In this document: in pieces, positions 32,737-40,225 of the stretch
Layout: every line of letters begins with the position of its first letter
How positions within the stretch are numbered: position 1 is the first letter of the stretch
Origin: CBDCFV01 sp963664625
GTDB taxonomy: Bacteria > Chloroflexota > Dehalococcoidia > Lucifugimonadales > UBA3495
DNA: 64,000 bases
NCBI GenBank assembly: GCA_963664625.1
Contig: OY761541.1
Location: 620,001 to 684,000, forward strand
Reading direction: 5' to 3'
Program-made: the position numbers and the translations under genes
Notes under the pieces: model-generated
Databases searched by the model: none
What the model saw: only the letters and a program-made list of their open reading frames with translations
What the model was told of the DNA's origin: nothing

Positions 32737-33255
32737 CTAACGGTTGAACCCGTGATACTCGTCACCGACCAGGACCGCCACCGGCCGCTTCTGGGTCTTG
32801 GCTTCCTCAAATGCTATGGAGATGCGCTCCGCGTCGTCGTCGTGTTCCACCAAGTAGTAATTGATGCCCATGGCGTGCAGGAACGGCTCGGTGTACTTGG
32901 CCGCGCTGTCGCTGATTACCCCGCGGCGGGTCCAGCCGCGATAGCCGACGATCAGCACCAAGGGAAAGCCGGAGTCCAGCGCCATGCCCCGTATCGAGTC
33001 GCCCGACTCCATCATGCCGGTGTTTTGGATGACGCAGACCGGCACCTTGCCGCCCACCAGCAGCCCCAATGCTATGGCGAAGGTCTCCCCTTCGCGGGAC
33101 GCCGGGACAATACTCAGCCAAGGCTGCTCCACCATCAACTCGTACAGATAGTTGGTCTCGCTGTCGGGTATGGTGACAACGTGGGTGACCCCGTTCTTCT
33201 TGAACTCTTCCACCAGGGTTTCGGGGCGTAGCAATGCCGCTTGCTGATGGACCAT
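32737..33255 (-). CDS. TPP-dependent decarboxylase, N-terminal (alpha) subunit
   Basis: A 172-residue pyrimidine-binding TPP subunit. Seen: FKKNGVTHVVTIPDSETNYL, the catalytic Glu region IVPASREGETFAIALGLLVG, IQNTGMMESGDSIRGMALD and LVLIVGYRGWTRRG. Homologous to sulfopyruvate decarboxylase alpha. GGGAGGG lies 8 nt upstream of the ATG. First gene of the pair. Confidence 0.88.
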   Translation of the reverse strand: MVHQQAALLRPETLVEEFKKNGVTHVVTIPDSETNYLYELMVEQPWLSIVPASREGETFAIALGLLVGGKVPVCVIQNTGMMESGDSIRGMALDSGFPLVLIVGYRGWTRRGVISDSAAKYTEPFLHAMGINYYLVEHDDDAERISIAFEEAKTQKRPVAVLVGDEYHGFNR

Positions 33256-33423
33256 AGGACTTTCCCTCCCAATGTTATGGATAACCAGCCCTTGGGACGG
33301 CTGCTATAGCCGCCCACAATGAACTTATGTAAACGACAACGGGCAAGCGCATTATAGATAGGCTCCCCACGGCGGTCAATTAGAGGATTGTCCGATCGCC
33401 CGAATCGGCGTCGATCCAAGCGG

Positions 33424-33807
33424 TCAATAGTTGGCCCACTCATCAGCTTGCCGGATATAGTCTGCAACGCCTCTGATTCGAGACTCAATCACTCTCGGTC
33501 TATCCATCAAGCCCCAATAGAAACATTCCCCATGGAGCATGGCTTGGAAGTCGAAGTATAACCTTCGCAATTCAACCAATCTGGGATCGTCGTCGTTCAA
33601 GTCCATCAGTCCCCTGCTGACTTCCGGAGAGCGTTCCGGCGTTTGGTCAGTGCGGGCCAGTACCAATGCAGTTGTTGCCCTGTTTACTGCGCCCCAAGCC
33701 TTCTCGGCCGCATCTCGGAGATCACCATTTTCCATCATAGTCAACGCTGAGTCGTGCAGACCCTTGGCATCGTTGAAAATCCTTCGTACATCCTGAGATG
33801 CGACCAT
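33424..33807 (-). CDS. HEPN-domain protein (PaREP1-like)
   Basis: A 127-residue helical protein resembling HEPN/PaREP1 proteins: DVRRIFNDAKGLHDSALTMM, NGDLRDAAEKAWGAVNRATT, ALVLAR and RLYFDFQAMLHGECFYWG, then IRQADEW. HEPN proteins are often RNases or partners of minimal nucleotidyltransferases in toxin-antitoxin pairs. The Rx4-6H RNase motif is not clear here, so activity is uncertain. AAAGGG precedes the ATG. The upstream HEPN-like frame overlaps it by 86 nt. No gene was seen in the 168 bp from 33256 to 33423. Confidence 0.65.
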   Translation of the reverse strand: MVASQDVRRIFNDAKGLHDSALTMMENGDLRDAAEKAWGAVNRATTALVLARTDQTPERSPEVSRGLMDLNDDDPRLVELRRLYFDFQAMLHGECFYWGLMDRPRVIESRIRGVADYIRQADEWANY

Positions 33808-34087
33808 TCCCTTTCATCACCTTTACGATTCTTTTTGATATGGCGTCGTTTAACGCGTTATACCGCCGACAAAGTTCAACGTGCCGTTGCTGCCTGGTCA
33901 AGGGGCTGGAATCCGGATTCTCTCGAAAGTATTGGCAACAAGCTTCATGGTGCAGTCCGTAGTAAACGCGTCCTACCACCATACGTTGTTGGGCTTCAGA
34001 GGACGCGTTCAGAGCTTCAGTTACTCCCAAGTGATAAAAATCAATTGGTTTCACAATTCGGTCGGGATTACTCCAAAGTAGACCCAT
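33722..34087 (-). CDS. HEPN-like protein, probably C-terminally truncated
   Basis: A 121-residue frame beginning MGLLWSNPDRIVKPIDFYHL, with VVGRVYYGLHHEACCQYFRE and RQQRHVELCRRYNALNDAIS, resembling HEPN-like helical proteins. The last ~29 codons run into the next gene in another frame and look non-native (SGCTKDFQRCQGSA), so the true C-terminus was probably lost by frameshift. A longer in-frame start at 34120 exists, but that part overlaps the end of the decayed frame upstream. Confidence 0.5.
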   Translation of the reverse strand: MGLLWSNPDRIVKPIDFYHLGVTEALNASSEAQQRMVVGRVYYGLHHEACCQYFRENPDSSPLTRQQRHVELCRRYNALNDAISKRIVKVMKGNGRISGCTKDFQRCQGSARLSVDYDGKW

Positions 34088-34558
34088 CGGCCGTAGTCTT
34101 CCCGGTCTTCCTCCGGCCACTCGCTCACCTTCTCAAGAATCTTATGCGCCATCTCTTGGGCAGTGTCCCAGTCGACCTTCACGATCAGCGTCAGGTCCAA
34201 GTGGGCAGAGTCTTCCTCGTCAGGTGGCTGGACAATGAAACCGTAACCGTCTCCAGCCGTCCATCAGCCAACCCAACTGCGGTACGATAAATGTCGCGGT
34301 ACGATAAATGTCATTGAGTACCTGTTGCCGGAATGGGGTCAACACGCCCTCGGTTTCCGGAGGGAAAGCCAAGACACCGGCAATTGTATCTCGGGAGTCG
34401 TCAAACAAACCGCCCTGGCGACGTTCTTCCGAACGATCGGTCCTATCTTGTCTGAGCGTCATTCTGGACCGTTCCATTGTCATCTTTTGCGGGTCTTCCA
34501 TCCGGGATCGATTGTACCAGTCCTTGAGCGCGTTCCGTCGGTGGAGCTTCTTATCCAT
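34051..34558 (-). pseudogene. Decayed gene with frameshifts
   Basis: The first 90 or so codons, starting MDKKLHRRNALKDWYNRSRM and continuing to RQQVLNDIYRTA, are open. A 17-bp tandem duplication (34279-34312) then shifts the frame and a stop follows. A clearly protein-like frame resumes downstream as GDGYGFIVQPPDEEDSAHLD, LTLIVKVDWDTAQEMAHKIL and WVYFGVIPTEL, ending TGA at 34051. Removing the duplication alone does not join them; one more single-base shift is needed. I do not recognise the family. Its start codon overlaps a relic of a methyltransferase 3' end. Confidence 0.55.
34279..34312. repeat. 17-bp exact tandem duplication
   Basis: GCGGTACGATAAATGTC occurs twice head to tail. As 17 is not a multiple of 3, it breaks the reading frame of the overlapping gene. 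Confidence 0.9.
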
Positions 34559-34632
34559 TCGTCTCCCAAGTTATCAGCATTTCCTTCATGGGCTGCCGCC
34601 AGAGGGGACGGTAACCTTCAGGGGTGCGGGCG
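34557..34632. repeat. Direct repeat A: relic of the methyltransferase 3' end
   Basis: 76 bp matching 35295-35370 at 70 positions. On the minus strand it encodes RTPEGYRPLWRQPMKEMLIT followed by WETN and a stop. All six differences from copy B are synonymous third-position changes, so it derives from a homologous coding gene. The rest of that gene is absent. Confidence 0.9.
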
Positions 34633-34645
34633 GGAATTTGAGTGG

Positions 34646-34674
34646 TTGTAACCTACACGGTATCAGGTTACGAT
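34646..34674 (+). promoter_or_regulatory. Promoter and operator-like inverted repeat of higBA
   Basis: TTGTAA (34646-34651), 17 bp, TACGAT (34669-34674). The inverted repeat GTAACCT (34648-34654) / AGGTTAC (34665-34671) overlaps both boxes, as expected for an autoregulated toxin-antitoxin promoter. The predicted start lies within a few bases of the higB ATG at 34683, so the mRNA may be leaderless. Confidence 0.6.
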
Positions 34675-34682
34675 TTAAGCCC

Positions 34683-34961
34683 ATGATACTCGGGTTCCGG
34701 CACCGTGGGTTGCAACGCCTATTCGAGAGGGGTGAACGCAGACGCATCCAACCGGAGTACGTTGACAAGGTGGAAGATATTCTAGCCAGGCTCAATGTCG
34801 CAACCATTCCGCAGAATCTAAACCTGCCTGGCTACAGATTGCACCGGCTCAGCGGTGATCTGGCCGGTTTCTGGTCGATAACCGTATCGGCTAATTGGAG
34901 AATCATCTTCCGGTTTGATGATGGCAACGTTACCGACGTGGACTTGGTTGATTATCACTGA
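34683..34961 (+). CDS. higB: HigB-type toxin (RelE/ParE superfamily mRNA interferase)
   Basis: A 92-residue HigB toxin: MILGFRHRGLQRLFERGERR, IQPEYVDKVEDILARLNVAT, NLPGYRLHRLSGDLAGFWSI and NWRIIFRFDDGNVTDVDLVD. This is the full-length pattern of the HigB/plasmid-maintenance killer family, which cleaves mRNA at the ribosome. The antitoxin gene follows after 12 nt. I chose ATG 34683 because the family begins MIxxFRHKGL; the open frame further upstream crosses the promoter and repeat A. Confidence 0.93.
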   Translation: MILGFRHRGLQRLFERGERRRIQPEYVDKVEDILARLNVATIPQNLNLPGYRLHRLSGDLAGFWSITVSANWRIIFRFDDGNVTDVDLVDYH

Positions 34962-34973
34962 GGAGCTTGCACT

Positions 34974-35249
34974 ATGCGAATGAAGTATCCACCCCATCCG
35001 GGTAGGTCAATACTTCGAGACTGCATGGAACCTCTGGGGATGAGCGTAGCCGAGACGGCACGCCAGTTGGGCGTGAGCGCCGAGCAATTGTCGCGCGTCA
35101 TCGACGGCCAAGGGGACATATCCTTCGAAATGGCGGTGGGCCTGGACAAGCTGTTTGGCGGAGGGGCGTCCACCTGGTATCAATTGCAGATGCAGTACGA
35201 TGAGGCCCAGAAGCGCAACAAGAACGATGCCAAACTGGAATCTGCTTGA
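34974..35249 (+). CDS. higA: HigA-type antitoxin (XRE/HTH)
   Basis: A 91-residue antitoxin of the HigA family: PPHPGRSILRDCMEPLGMSV, AETARQLGVSAEQLSRVIDG (helix-turn-helix) and FEMAVGLDKLFGGGASTWYQ. It neutralises HigB and probably binds the inverted repeat at 34648-34671 to repress the operon. Toxin-first order is normal for hig modules. Confidence 0.93.
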   Translation: MRMKYPPHPGRSILRDCMEPLGMSVAETARQLGVSAEQLSRVIDGQGDISFEMAVGLDKLFGGGASTWYQLQMQYDEAQKRNKNDAKLESA

Positions 35250-35285
35250 CTCCTTCCCAATTGCACCTCTCATCTGGGCATTAGT

Positions 35286-36125
35286 CTAGCCCCGATTCGT
35301 CTCCCACGTTATCAGCATCTCCTTCATGGGCTGCCGCCAGAGGGGGCGATAGCCTTCAGGAGTGCGGGCGAACAGTTCGTCGACGTAGGTGTTGATGATA
35401 GTGCCGGCCCGGAGGTAGTCGGAGGGGTCCAGCCAGGAGCTTTGAAGGGCCATTTGGACTGCCGCCTCTTTGGTGCGGGGCAAATCCAGTTCCCACCACG
35501 GCGGCTCCGGGAGAACGCACACATCGGGCAGGACACCCATCTCCCACAGGACCGCCAGCAGGTCGGCATGGCCGGACACCGGGGCTTGGTCCTCGCCGTA
35601 GACCAGCCGGAAAATGCGCCCGTCCCGGTGAGGAGGCGATATGCTCCAGACAACTATGATTACCCTGCGCCGCGCCGCCGCCTCCATTTTCCTGACGAAC
35701 CGGACGATGTCGCGGACGAAGTAGGTCACGTCGGCGGTGAAGACCACGTCCCCCTCGACACCCTCAACATCCAGCCAGTCAGACTGGACGAGCCTGGCAT
35801 TGGCTATGCCCGCTTCTGATGCCGACCCGGTGAACTCGGCGCCCATTCCCGGAGAGCGGTCCACGTTGACCACTTCTCGGCAGCGCAGGGCCATCGGCAG
35901 GCCAACGCGACCCGCACCGCCGCCCACTTCAAGAAACACATCGTCGGGACGCAAATACTCCGCGACCGCTTCAAGATTAGGCGTCAACTGGCGGCGGGGG
36001 TCGAAACGGAACAGCCTTGCGAGCCGCCCGGTCCAGATATCCTGTGGAGGTTGAGGGCCGAACAGGCGGCGCTGTTGAGCCTCGACGTTATCGAAGTATG
36101 CGGCGAACTTTTCTGCTGCGTTCAT
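35286..36125 (-). CDS. Class I SAM-dependent methyltransferase-like protein
   Basis: A 279-residue protein with motif I VFLEVGGGAGRVGLPMALR, acidic motif VVNVDRSPGM, LVQSDWLDVEGVEGDVVFTA (motif II-III region) and a C-terminal domain ending MKEMLITWETNRG. ATG 36125 is preceded by GGAAAG; a longer frame to 36206 adds 27 residues that look unrelated. Substrate unknown. Its 3' end (35295-35370) is duplicated at 34557-34632 on the other side of the higBA module. Confidence 0.87.
   Translation of the reverse strand: MNAAEKFAAYFDNVEAQQRRLFGPQPPQDIWTGRLARLFRFDPRRQLTPNLEAVAEYLRPDDVFLEVGGGAGRVGLPMALRCREVVNVDRSPGMGAEFTGSASEAGIANARLVQSDWLDVEGVEGDVVFTADVTYFVRDIVRFVRKMEAAARRRVIIVVWSISPPHRDGRIFRLVYGEDQAPVSGHADLLAVLWEMGVLPDVCVLPEPPWWELDLPRTKEAAVQMALQSSWLDPSDYLRAGTIINTYVDELFARTPEGYRPLWRQPMKEMLITWETNRG
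35295..35370. repeat. Direct repeat B: 3' end of the intact methyltransferase
   Basis: The functional counterpart of repeat A, the last ~25 codons of the methyltransferase. Together A and B bracket 34633-35294, which holds only higBA and its promoter. Confidence 0.9.
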
Positions 36126-36228
36126 TTGCTTTCCAATATCACACCGGAATTTAGCGCGGCTGTCTTTGTTCCGGGTAGCCGCGGGCACTCTGTCTGCCTG
36201 TATCATTCAAGCCGAAGGGCCGGACGAG

Positions 36229-37233
36229 TCAGTACAAGTGGCAGGACACCCAATGGTCCGGGGACACTTCCCTGAACCTCGGGGTATCTTGGGCGCAATA
36301 GTCCATCACGAAGGGGCATCGGGGATGTAGATGGCACCCGCTCGGAGGGTCCAAGGGGGAAGGCACCTCGCCGGTCAGTATCAACTCCTCCGGCTCCATT
36401 CCGGGACGCGTGGGCAGGGCCGCCGACATCAAGGCCTTGGTATACGGGTGCATCGGGTTGGTGAACAGTTCCCGTTTTTCGGCCAGCTCAACTATCTGCC
36501 CCAAGTACATGACCGCCACCCAATCGCACATGAATCGCACGGTGGCCAAGTGGTGGGCAATCAACAGGTAGCTTGCGCCGTTTTCCCGCTGGAGATCCTT
36601 CAGCAGGTTCATAATCTGCGCCCGGATGGACACGTCCAAGGCCGATACCGGTTCGTCGAGGACGATTATATCCGGGTCCACCGACAGCGCCCTGGCGATG
36701 GCAACCCTCTGCCGCTGGCCGGTGCTGAACTCGTGGGGATAGAGGTTCGCGTGGTCGGGATCGAGCCCCACGTTTTCCAGCAGGTTGGCAACCCGTTCGT
36801 TCAGTTCAGACTCGGAGAGGCGTCGGTTGACGACCAACGGTTCGGTGATCAAGTCTCGTACCCGCATTCGCGGGTTCAAAGAACTGCGCGGGTCCTGGAA
36901 GACCGCTTGCACCGACGTGCGGTACTCCCTTTTGCGCGATTCGTTGGCTTTGTGTATGTCCTCTCCCCGGAACAGGACGCTGCCTTCGGTGGGCGGCTCC
37001 AGCAGCAGCACCATTCTTGCCGTGGTGGTCTTGCCGCAACCCGACTCTCCAACTATTCCCAGTGTCTCTCCGGCCCTGAGCTGGAAAGAGACGCCGTCCA
37101 CCGCCTTCAACCACCCGACGGACCGCGAAAACAGGAATCCGCTGGTGACCTGGAAGTGTTTCTTCAAGTCCCGGGCTTCCAACAGGACTTCTCCTCGCTG
37201 GGGTTTGCCCGTTTGGTCCGCGGCGAGGCTCAT
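36229..37233 (-). CDS. Oligopeptide/dipeptide ABC transporter ATPase (DppF/OppF-like)
   Basis: A 334-residue ABC ATPase. Walker A GESGCGKTT, Q-loop in VFQDPRSSLNPRM, signature EFSTGQRQRVAIARAL (STGQ in place of SGGQ), Walker B IIVLDEPVSALD and H-loop IAHHLATV are present. It has the C-terminal oligopeptide-type extension with HPYTKALMSA and CHLHPRCPFVMDYC. It starts with an ATGA overlap with the upstream ATPase gene. Powers peptide or related uptake in partnership with a permease and binding protein, neither of which is encoded nearby. Confidence 0.95.
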   Translation of the reverse strand: MSLAADQTGKPQRGEVLLEARDLKKHFQVTSGFLFSRSVGWLKAVDGVSFQLRAGETLGIVGESGCGKTTTARMVLLLEPPTEGSVLFRGEDIHKANESRKREYRTSVQAVFQDPRSSLNPRMRVRDLITEPLVVNRRLSESELNERVANLLENVGLDPDHANLYPHEFSTGQRQRVAIARALSVDPDIIVLDEPVSALDVSIRAQIMNLLKDLQRENGASYLLIAHHLATVRFMCDWVAVMYLGQIVELAEKRELFTNPMHPYTKALMSAALPTRPGMEPEELILTGEVPSPLDPPSGCHLHPRCPFVMDYCAQDTPRFREVSPDHWVSCHLY

Positions 37234-38231
37234 GCCGCCTTCCAGCAGACGGAGTAGTGGCCCTGCGACACCGGAAGTTCCGGCGGGTACTCCTGGCGGC
37301 ACCGGGCCATGGTATGAGGACACCGGGCAGCGAAGGGACAACCCGGCGGCAGGTTGTGGAGGGCCGGCGGCTGTCCCTCTATAGCGTAGAGGCGGTCAAC
37401 GTCCTCTTCCATTCTGGGCACGGACGCCAGCAGCGCTTGCGTATAGGGATGGGCGGCATTGTCGAAGATGTCCATGACGCTGCCCACTTCCACTATCTTC
37501 CCTGCGTACATCACCGCTACCTTGTCGCACATCTTGGCGACGATGCCGAAATCGTGGGTGATGAAAATCAACCCAACGCCGGACTGTTGTTGCAACTCCT
37601 TCAGCAGGTTGAGGTATTGGGCTTGTATAGTCACGTCCAGGGACGTTGTTGGCTCGTCGGCGATCAATACCCTGGGCTGGGAAGACATCCCAATCGCCCC
37701 AGCTACCCGCTGGCGCATTCCCCCGCTCATGTGGTGGGGATAGTCCCGCACCCTGGTCTCGGCGGCAGGAATTCTCACCTTTCGCAGCAGGTCCAGGGCC
37801 TTCTCCAACAGGGTCCGCCGGGGGGCGTCCTGGTGGACCTTGATGGCTTCGGTCACTTGACTGCCGATGGTGAAGACCGGGTCGAGGGACGTCATCGGGT
37901 CTTGCATAATCAACCCGATCTCGCCGCCGCGGACCCGGTTCATATCCTCTTCCGACAGGGTAAGAAGCTCCTGGCCGTTCAGCCTGACGCTGCCGCCAAC
38001 TATCCGGCCTTGCGGCGCAGGAACAAGGCGCATCAAAGACAACATGGTTGCCGTTTTGCCGCACCCTGACTCTCCCACGATTCCCAGCGTCTCCCCTTGG
38101 CGCAGGTCGAAGCTGACCCCGTCTACCGCCTTAACTTCACCCAACCGCGTGTGGAAAGAGGTACGGAGGTCCTTCACATCTAGGATTACGTCGCCTATGG
38201 ATGGCGCTGTCGTCACAAGCTGCTGTTCCAT
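37230..38231 (-). CDS. Oligopeptide/dipeptide ABC transporter ATPase (DppD/OppD-like)
   Basis: A 333-residue ABC ATPase with Walker A GESGCGKTATML, MQDPMTSLDPVFTIG, signature HHMSGGMRQRVAGAIGM, Walker B VLIADEPTTSLD, H-loop ITHDFGIV, and the C-terminal Cys-bearing extension HPYTQALLASV / PGCPFAARCPHTM. I favour ATG 38231, with GGAGGTGG upstream, over ATG 38252. Upstream there is only a divergent promoter region, so this two-gene operon lacks permeases and a binding protein. Confidence 0.95.
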   Translation of the reverse strand: MEQQLVTTAPSIGDVILDVKDLRTSFHTRLGEVKAVDGVSFDLRQGETLGIVGESGCGKTATMLSLMRLVPAPQGRIVGGSVRLNGQELLTLSEEDMNRVRGGEIGLIMQDPMTSLDPVFTIGSQVTEAIKVHQDAPRRTLLEKALDLLRKVRIPAAETRVRDYPHHMSGGMRQRVAGAIGMSSQPRVLIADEPTTSLDVTIQAQYLNLLKELQQQSGVGLIFITHDFGIVAKMCDKVAVMYAGKIVEVGSVMDIFDNAAHPYTQALLASVPRMEEDVDRLYAIEGQPPALHNLPPGCPFAARCPHTMARCRQEYPPELPVSQGHYSVCWKAA

Positions 38232-38440
38232 GTCATGGACTGCCACCTCCATGCGCGCGGCTGGATGGGCCTGAGATTGGGCCGAGCGTCCAAATGATTC
38301 GTATAGTATATCGGACGCTTCAATGGGAGACTCCTTTCACTTCCCGCCATTTCAAGCCCGCCTGATGATATACTCTCCGTGTCCACCCGCCCCGTGCGGG
38401 GCATTGCAAAGACACAAATACCCGGAACAGGAGAGGGGAA

Positions 38441-40087
38441 ATGCGAACTGTTGACGCCATCGCCGAAATTCTGAAGCGGGAAGGGATTGAAAACCTTAGT
38501 TGCTTCCCCACGACTCCGATGATAGAGGCGGCCGCCGAGGCAGGCATCCGGCCTATCATCTGCCGCCAGGAACGGGTTGGGGTGGGCATTGCCGACGGGT
38601 TCAGCCGGGCAACCAACGGGGAACAAATGGGGGTGTTCGCCATGCAATACGGCCCGGGCGCGGAAAACGCCTACGCCGGCGTAGCCACGTCCTATTCCGA
38701 CTCGGTCCCGGTGCTCCTGTTGCCCTTGGGGCATCCGACCTCCCGCCAAGGAATACTCCCTCATTTCAACTCCATGACCAACTACGCCGGAGTGAACAAG
38801 TACATCGAGCAGATCAACACTCCCGAACGGACCAGCGAGGTAATGCGCCGCGCCTTTGCCGCATTGCGGCAAGGGCGGTCAGGCCCGGTGATGGTGGAAA
38901 TCCCCGCCGACATCGCCGTGGCGGAAGTAGCGGAAGAGGACTTCTTCTACCAAGCCAGCAGGCCGGTGCTGGCGCAGGCCAACCCCAGGGACGTCGAAGC
39001 GGCAGCCCAAGCCCTGTGCAGTGCCAGGCATCCCGTCATTCACGCCGGGCAGGGGGTATTGTACGCCGACGCCACCGATGACTTGATAGAGTTGGCCGAG
39101 TTGTTGCAGGCGCCGGTGATGACTACCTTGCTGGGCAAGAGCGCCTTTCCCGAGGTCCATCCCTTGGCGCTGGGGAGCGGTTCCGGCGTTATGTCCGGCA
39201 CCGTGCGTCATTTCGTAAGTCGCGCCGATGTGGTCTTCGGCATCGGCAGCAGCTTCACCAAGCACGGCATGTGCATGAACATACCGGCCGGCAAGACGTT
39301 GATCCAAGCGACCAACGACCCCAGGGACATCAACAAGGACTACGTCATCGACCACCCCGTGGTCGGCGACGCCAAGCTCGTCCTGCAGCAGATGATCGAG
39401 GCCTGCAAGGACATCGTGGGAGGCAGCCGTTCCGGGGACCAGTCCACAGCCAACGAGATACGGTCGACCAGGGACGCATGGCTGGCGCAGTGGAACGCCA
39501 AGCTGACCAGCAACGAGGCTCCCATCAACCCATACCGGGTTATCTGGGACTTCATGCAGGCCATTCCACCGGAAGACGCCATAGTTACCCACGACTCGGG
39601 CAGCCCCAGGGACCAGATAATGCCTTTCTACCGCTCCAACGGGCCGCGCACCTACTTAGGCTGGGGAAAGTCTCACGGCCTGGGCACCGGATTGGGACTG
39701 GTTATCGGCGCAAAGATGGCCAAGCCGGAGAAGGTCTGCGTCAACTTCATGGGAGACGCGGCGTTCGGCATGACCGGGCTGGACTTCGAGACCGCGGTCC
39801 GGTCGAATTTACCCATTATCACCGTGGTACTCAACAACTCCACGATGGCGGTGGAGACCGATGCCATGCAAGCATCCCACGCGCTGTACAACACCCGCGA
39901 TCTGGGCGGGAACTACGCCGACATGGGCCGGGCCATGGGCGGCTACGCCGAGCGGATAGAAGACCCGGCACAGGTCATTCCCGCCTTCCAGCGGGCCCGC
40001 AGGGTCACCGAGGAAGACGGACGGGCCGTGCTGCTGGAGTTCATCACCAGCGCGGAAACGGAGAGGTCCCATCCCAGGGGGTTCTGA
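38441..40087 (+). CDS. Thiamine-pyrophosphate enzyme, acetolactate-synthase-like
   Basis: A 548-residue single-chain TPP enzyme. N-terminal pyrimidine domain with the catalytic Glu in ICRQERVGVGIADGFSRATN, central domain QALCSARHPVIHAGQGVLYA, and C-terminal TPP/Mg motif VNFMGDAAFGMTGLDFETAV, ending in VLNNSTMAVE. The GDG motif reads GDA. These enzymes decarboxylate or ligate 2-oxo acids; acetolactate synthase, benzoylformate decarboxylase or oxalyl-CoA decarboxylase types share the fold. Substrate unknown. Divergent from the ABC ATPase pair, with a shared ~190-bp upstream region. Confidence 0.93.
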   Translation: MRTVDAIAEILKREGIENLSCFPTTPMIEAAAEAGIRPIICRQERVGVGIADGFSRATNGEQMGVFAMQYGPGAENAYAGVATSYSDSVPVLLLPLGHPTSRQGILPHFNSMTNYAGVNKYIEQINTPERTSEVMRRAFAALRQGRSGPVMVEIPADIAVAEVAEEDFFYQASRPVLAQANPRDVEAAAQALCSARHPVIHAGQGVLYADATDDLIELAELLQAPVMTTLLGKSAFPEVHPLALGSGSGVMSGTVRHFVSRADVVFGIGSSFTKHGMCMNIPAGKTLIQATNDPRDINKDYVIDHPVVGDAKLVLQQMIEACKDIVGGSRSGDQSTANEIRSTRDAWLAQWNAKLTSNEAPINPYRVIWDFMQAIPPEDAIVTHDSGSPRDQIMPFYRSNGPRTYLGWGKSHGLGTGLGLVIGAKMAKPEKVCVNFMGDAAFGMTGLDFETAVRSNLPIITVVLNNSTMAVETDAMQASHALYNTRDLGGNYADMGRAMGGYAERIEDPAQVIPAFQRARRVTEEDGRAVLLEFITSAETERSHPRGF

Positions 40088-40104
40088 CCGTCTCCAGTAT
40101 TCGT

Positions 40105-40163
40105 TCGCCCTGAGCTTGTCGAAGGGCCGTCCGTTCATGGTTCGACAAGCTCAGCATGAGCGG
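40105..40163. repeat. CCCTGAGCTTGTCGAAGGG-type repeat
   Basis: CGCCCTGAGCTTGTCGAAGG at 40106-40125 and the inverse TTCGACAAGCTCAGC at 40141-40155 form an inverted pair. Related text occurs at 19712. This is a widely dispersed bacterial intergenic repeat. Confidence 0.7.
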
Positions 40164-40225
40164 ACTCAGTCACATCTGTTGACAATTAAAAGACCTTGGC
40201 CCGGCGGCGGGAGAATAGCGTACCC

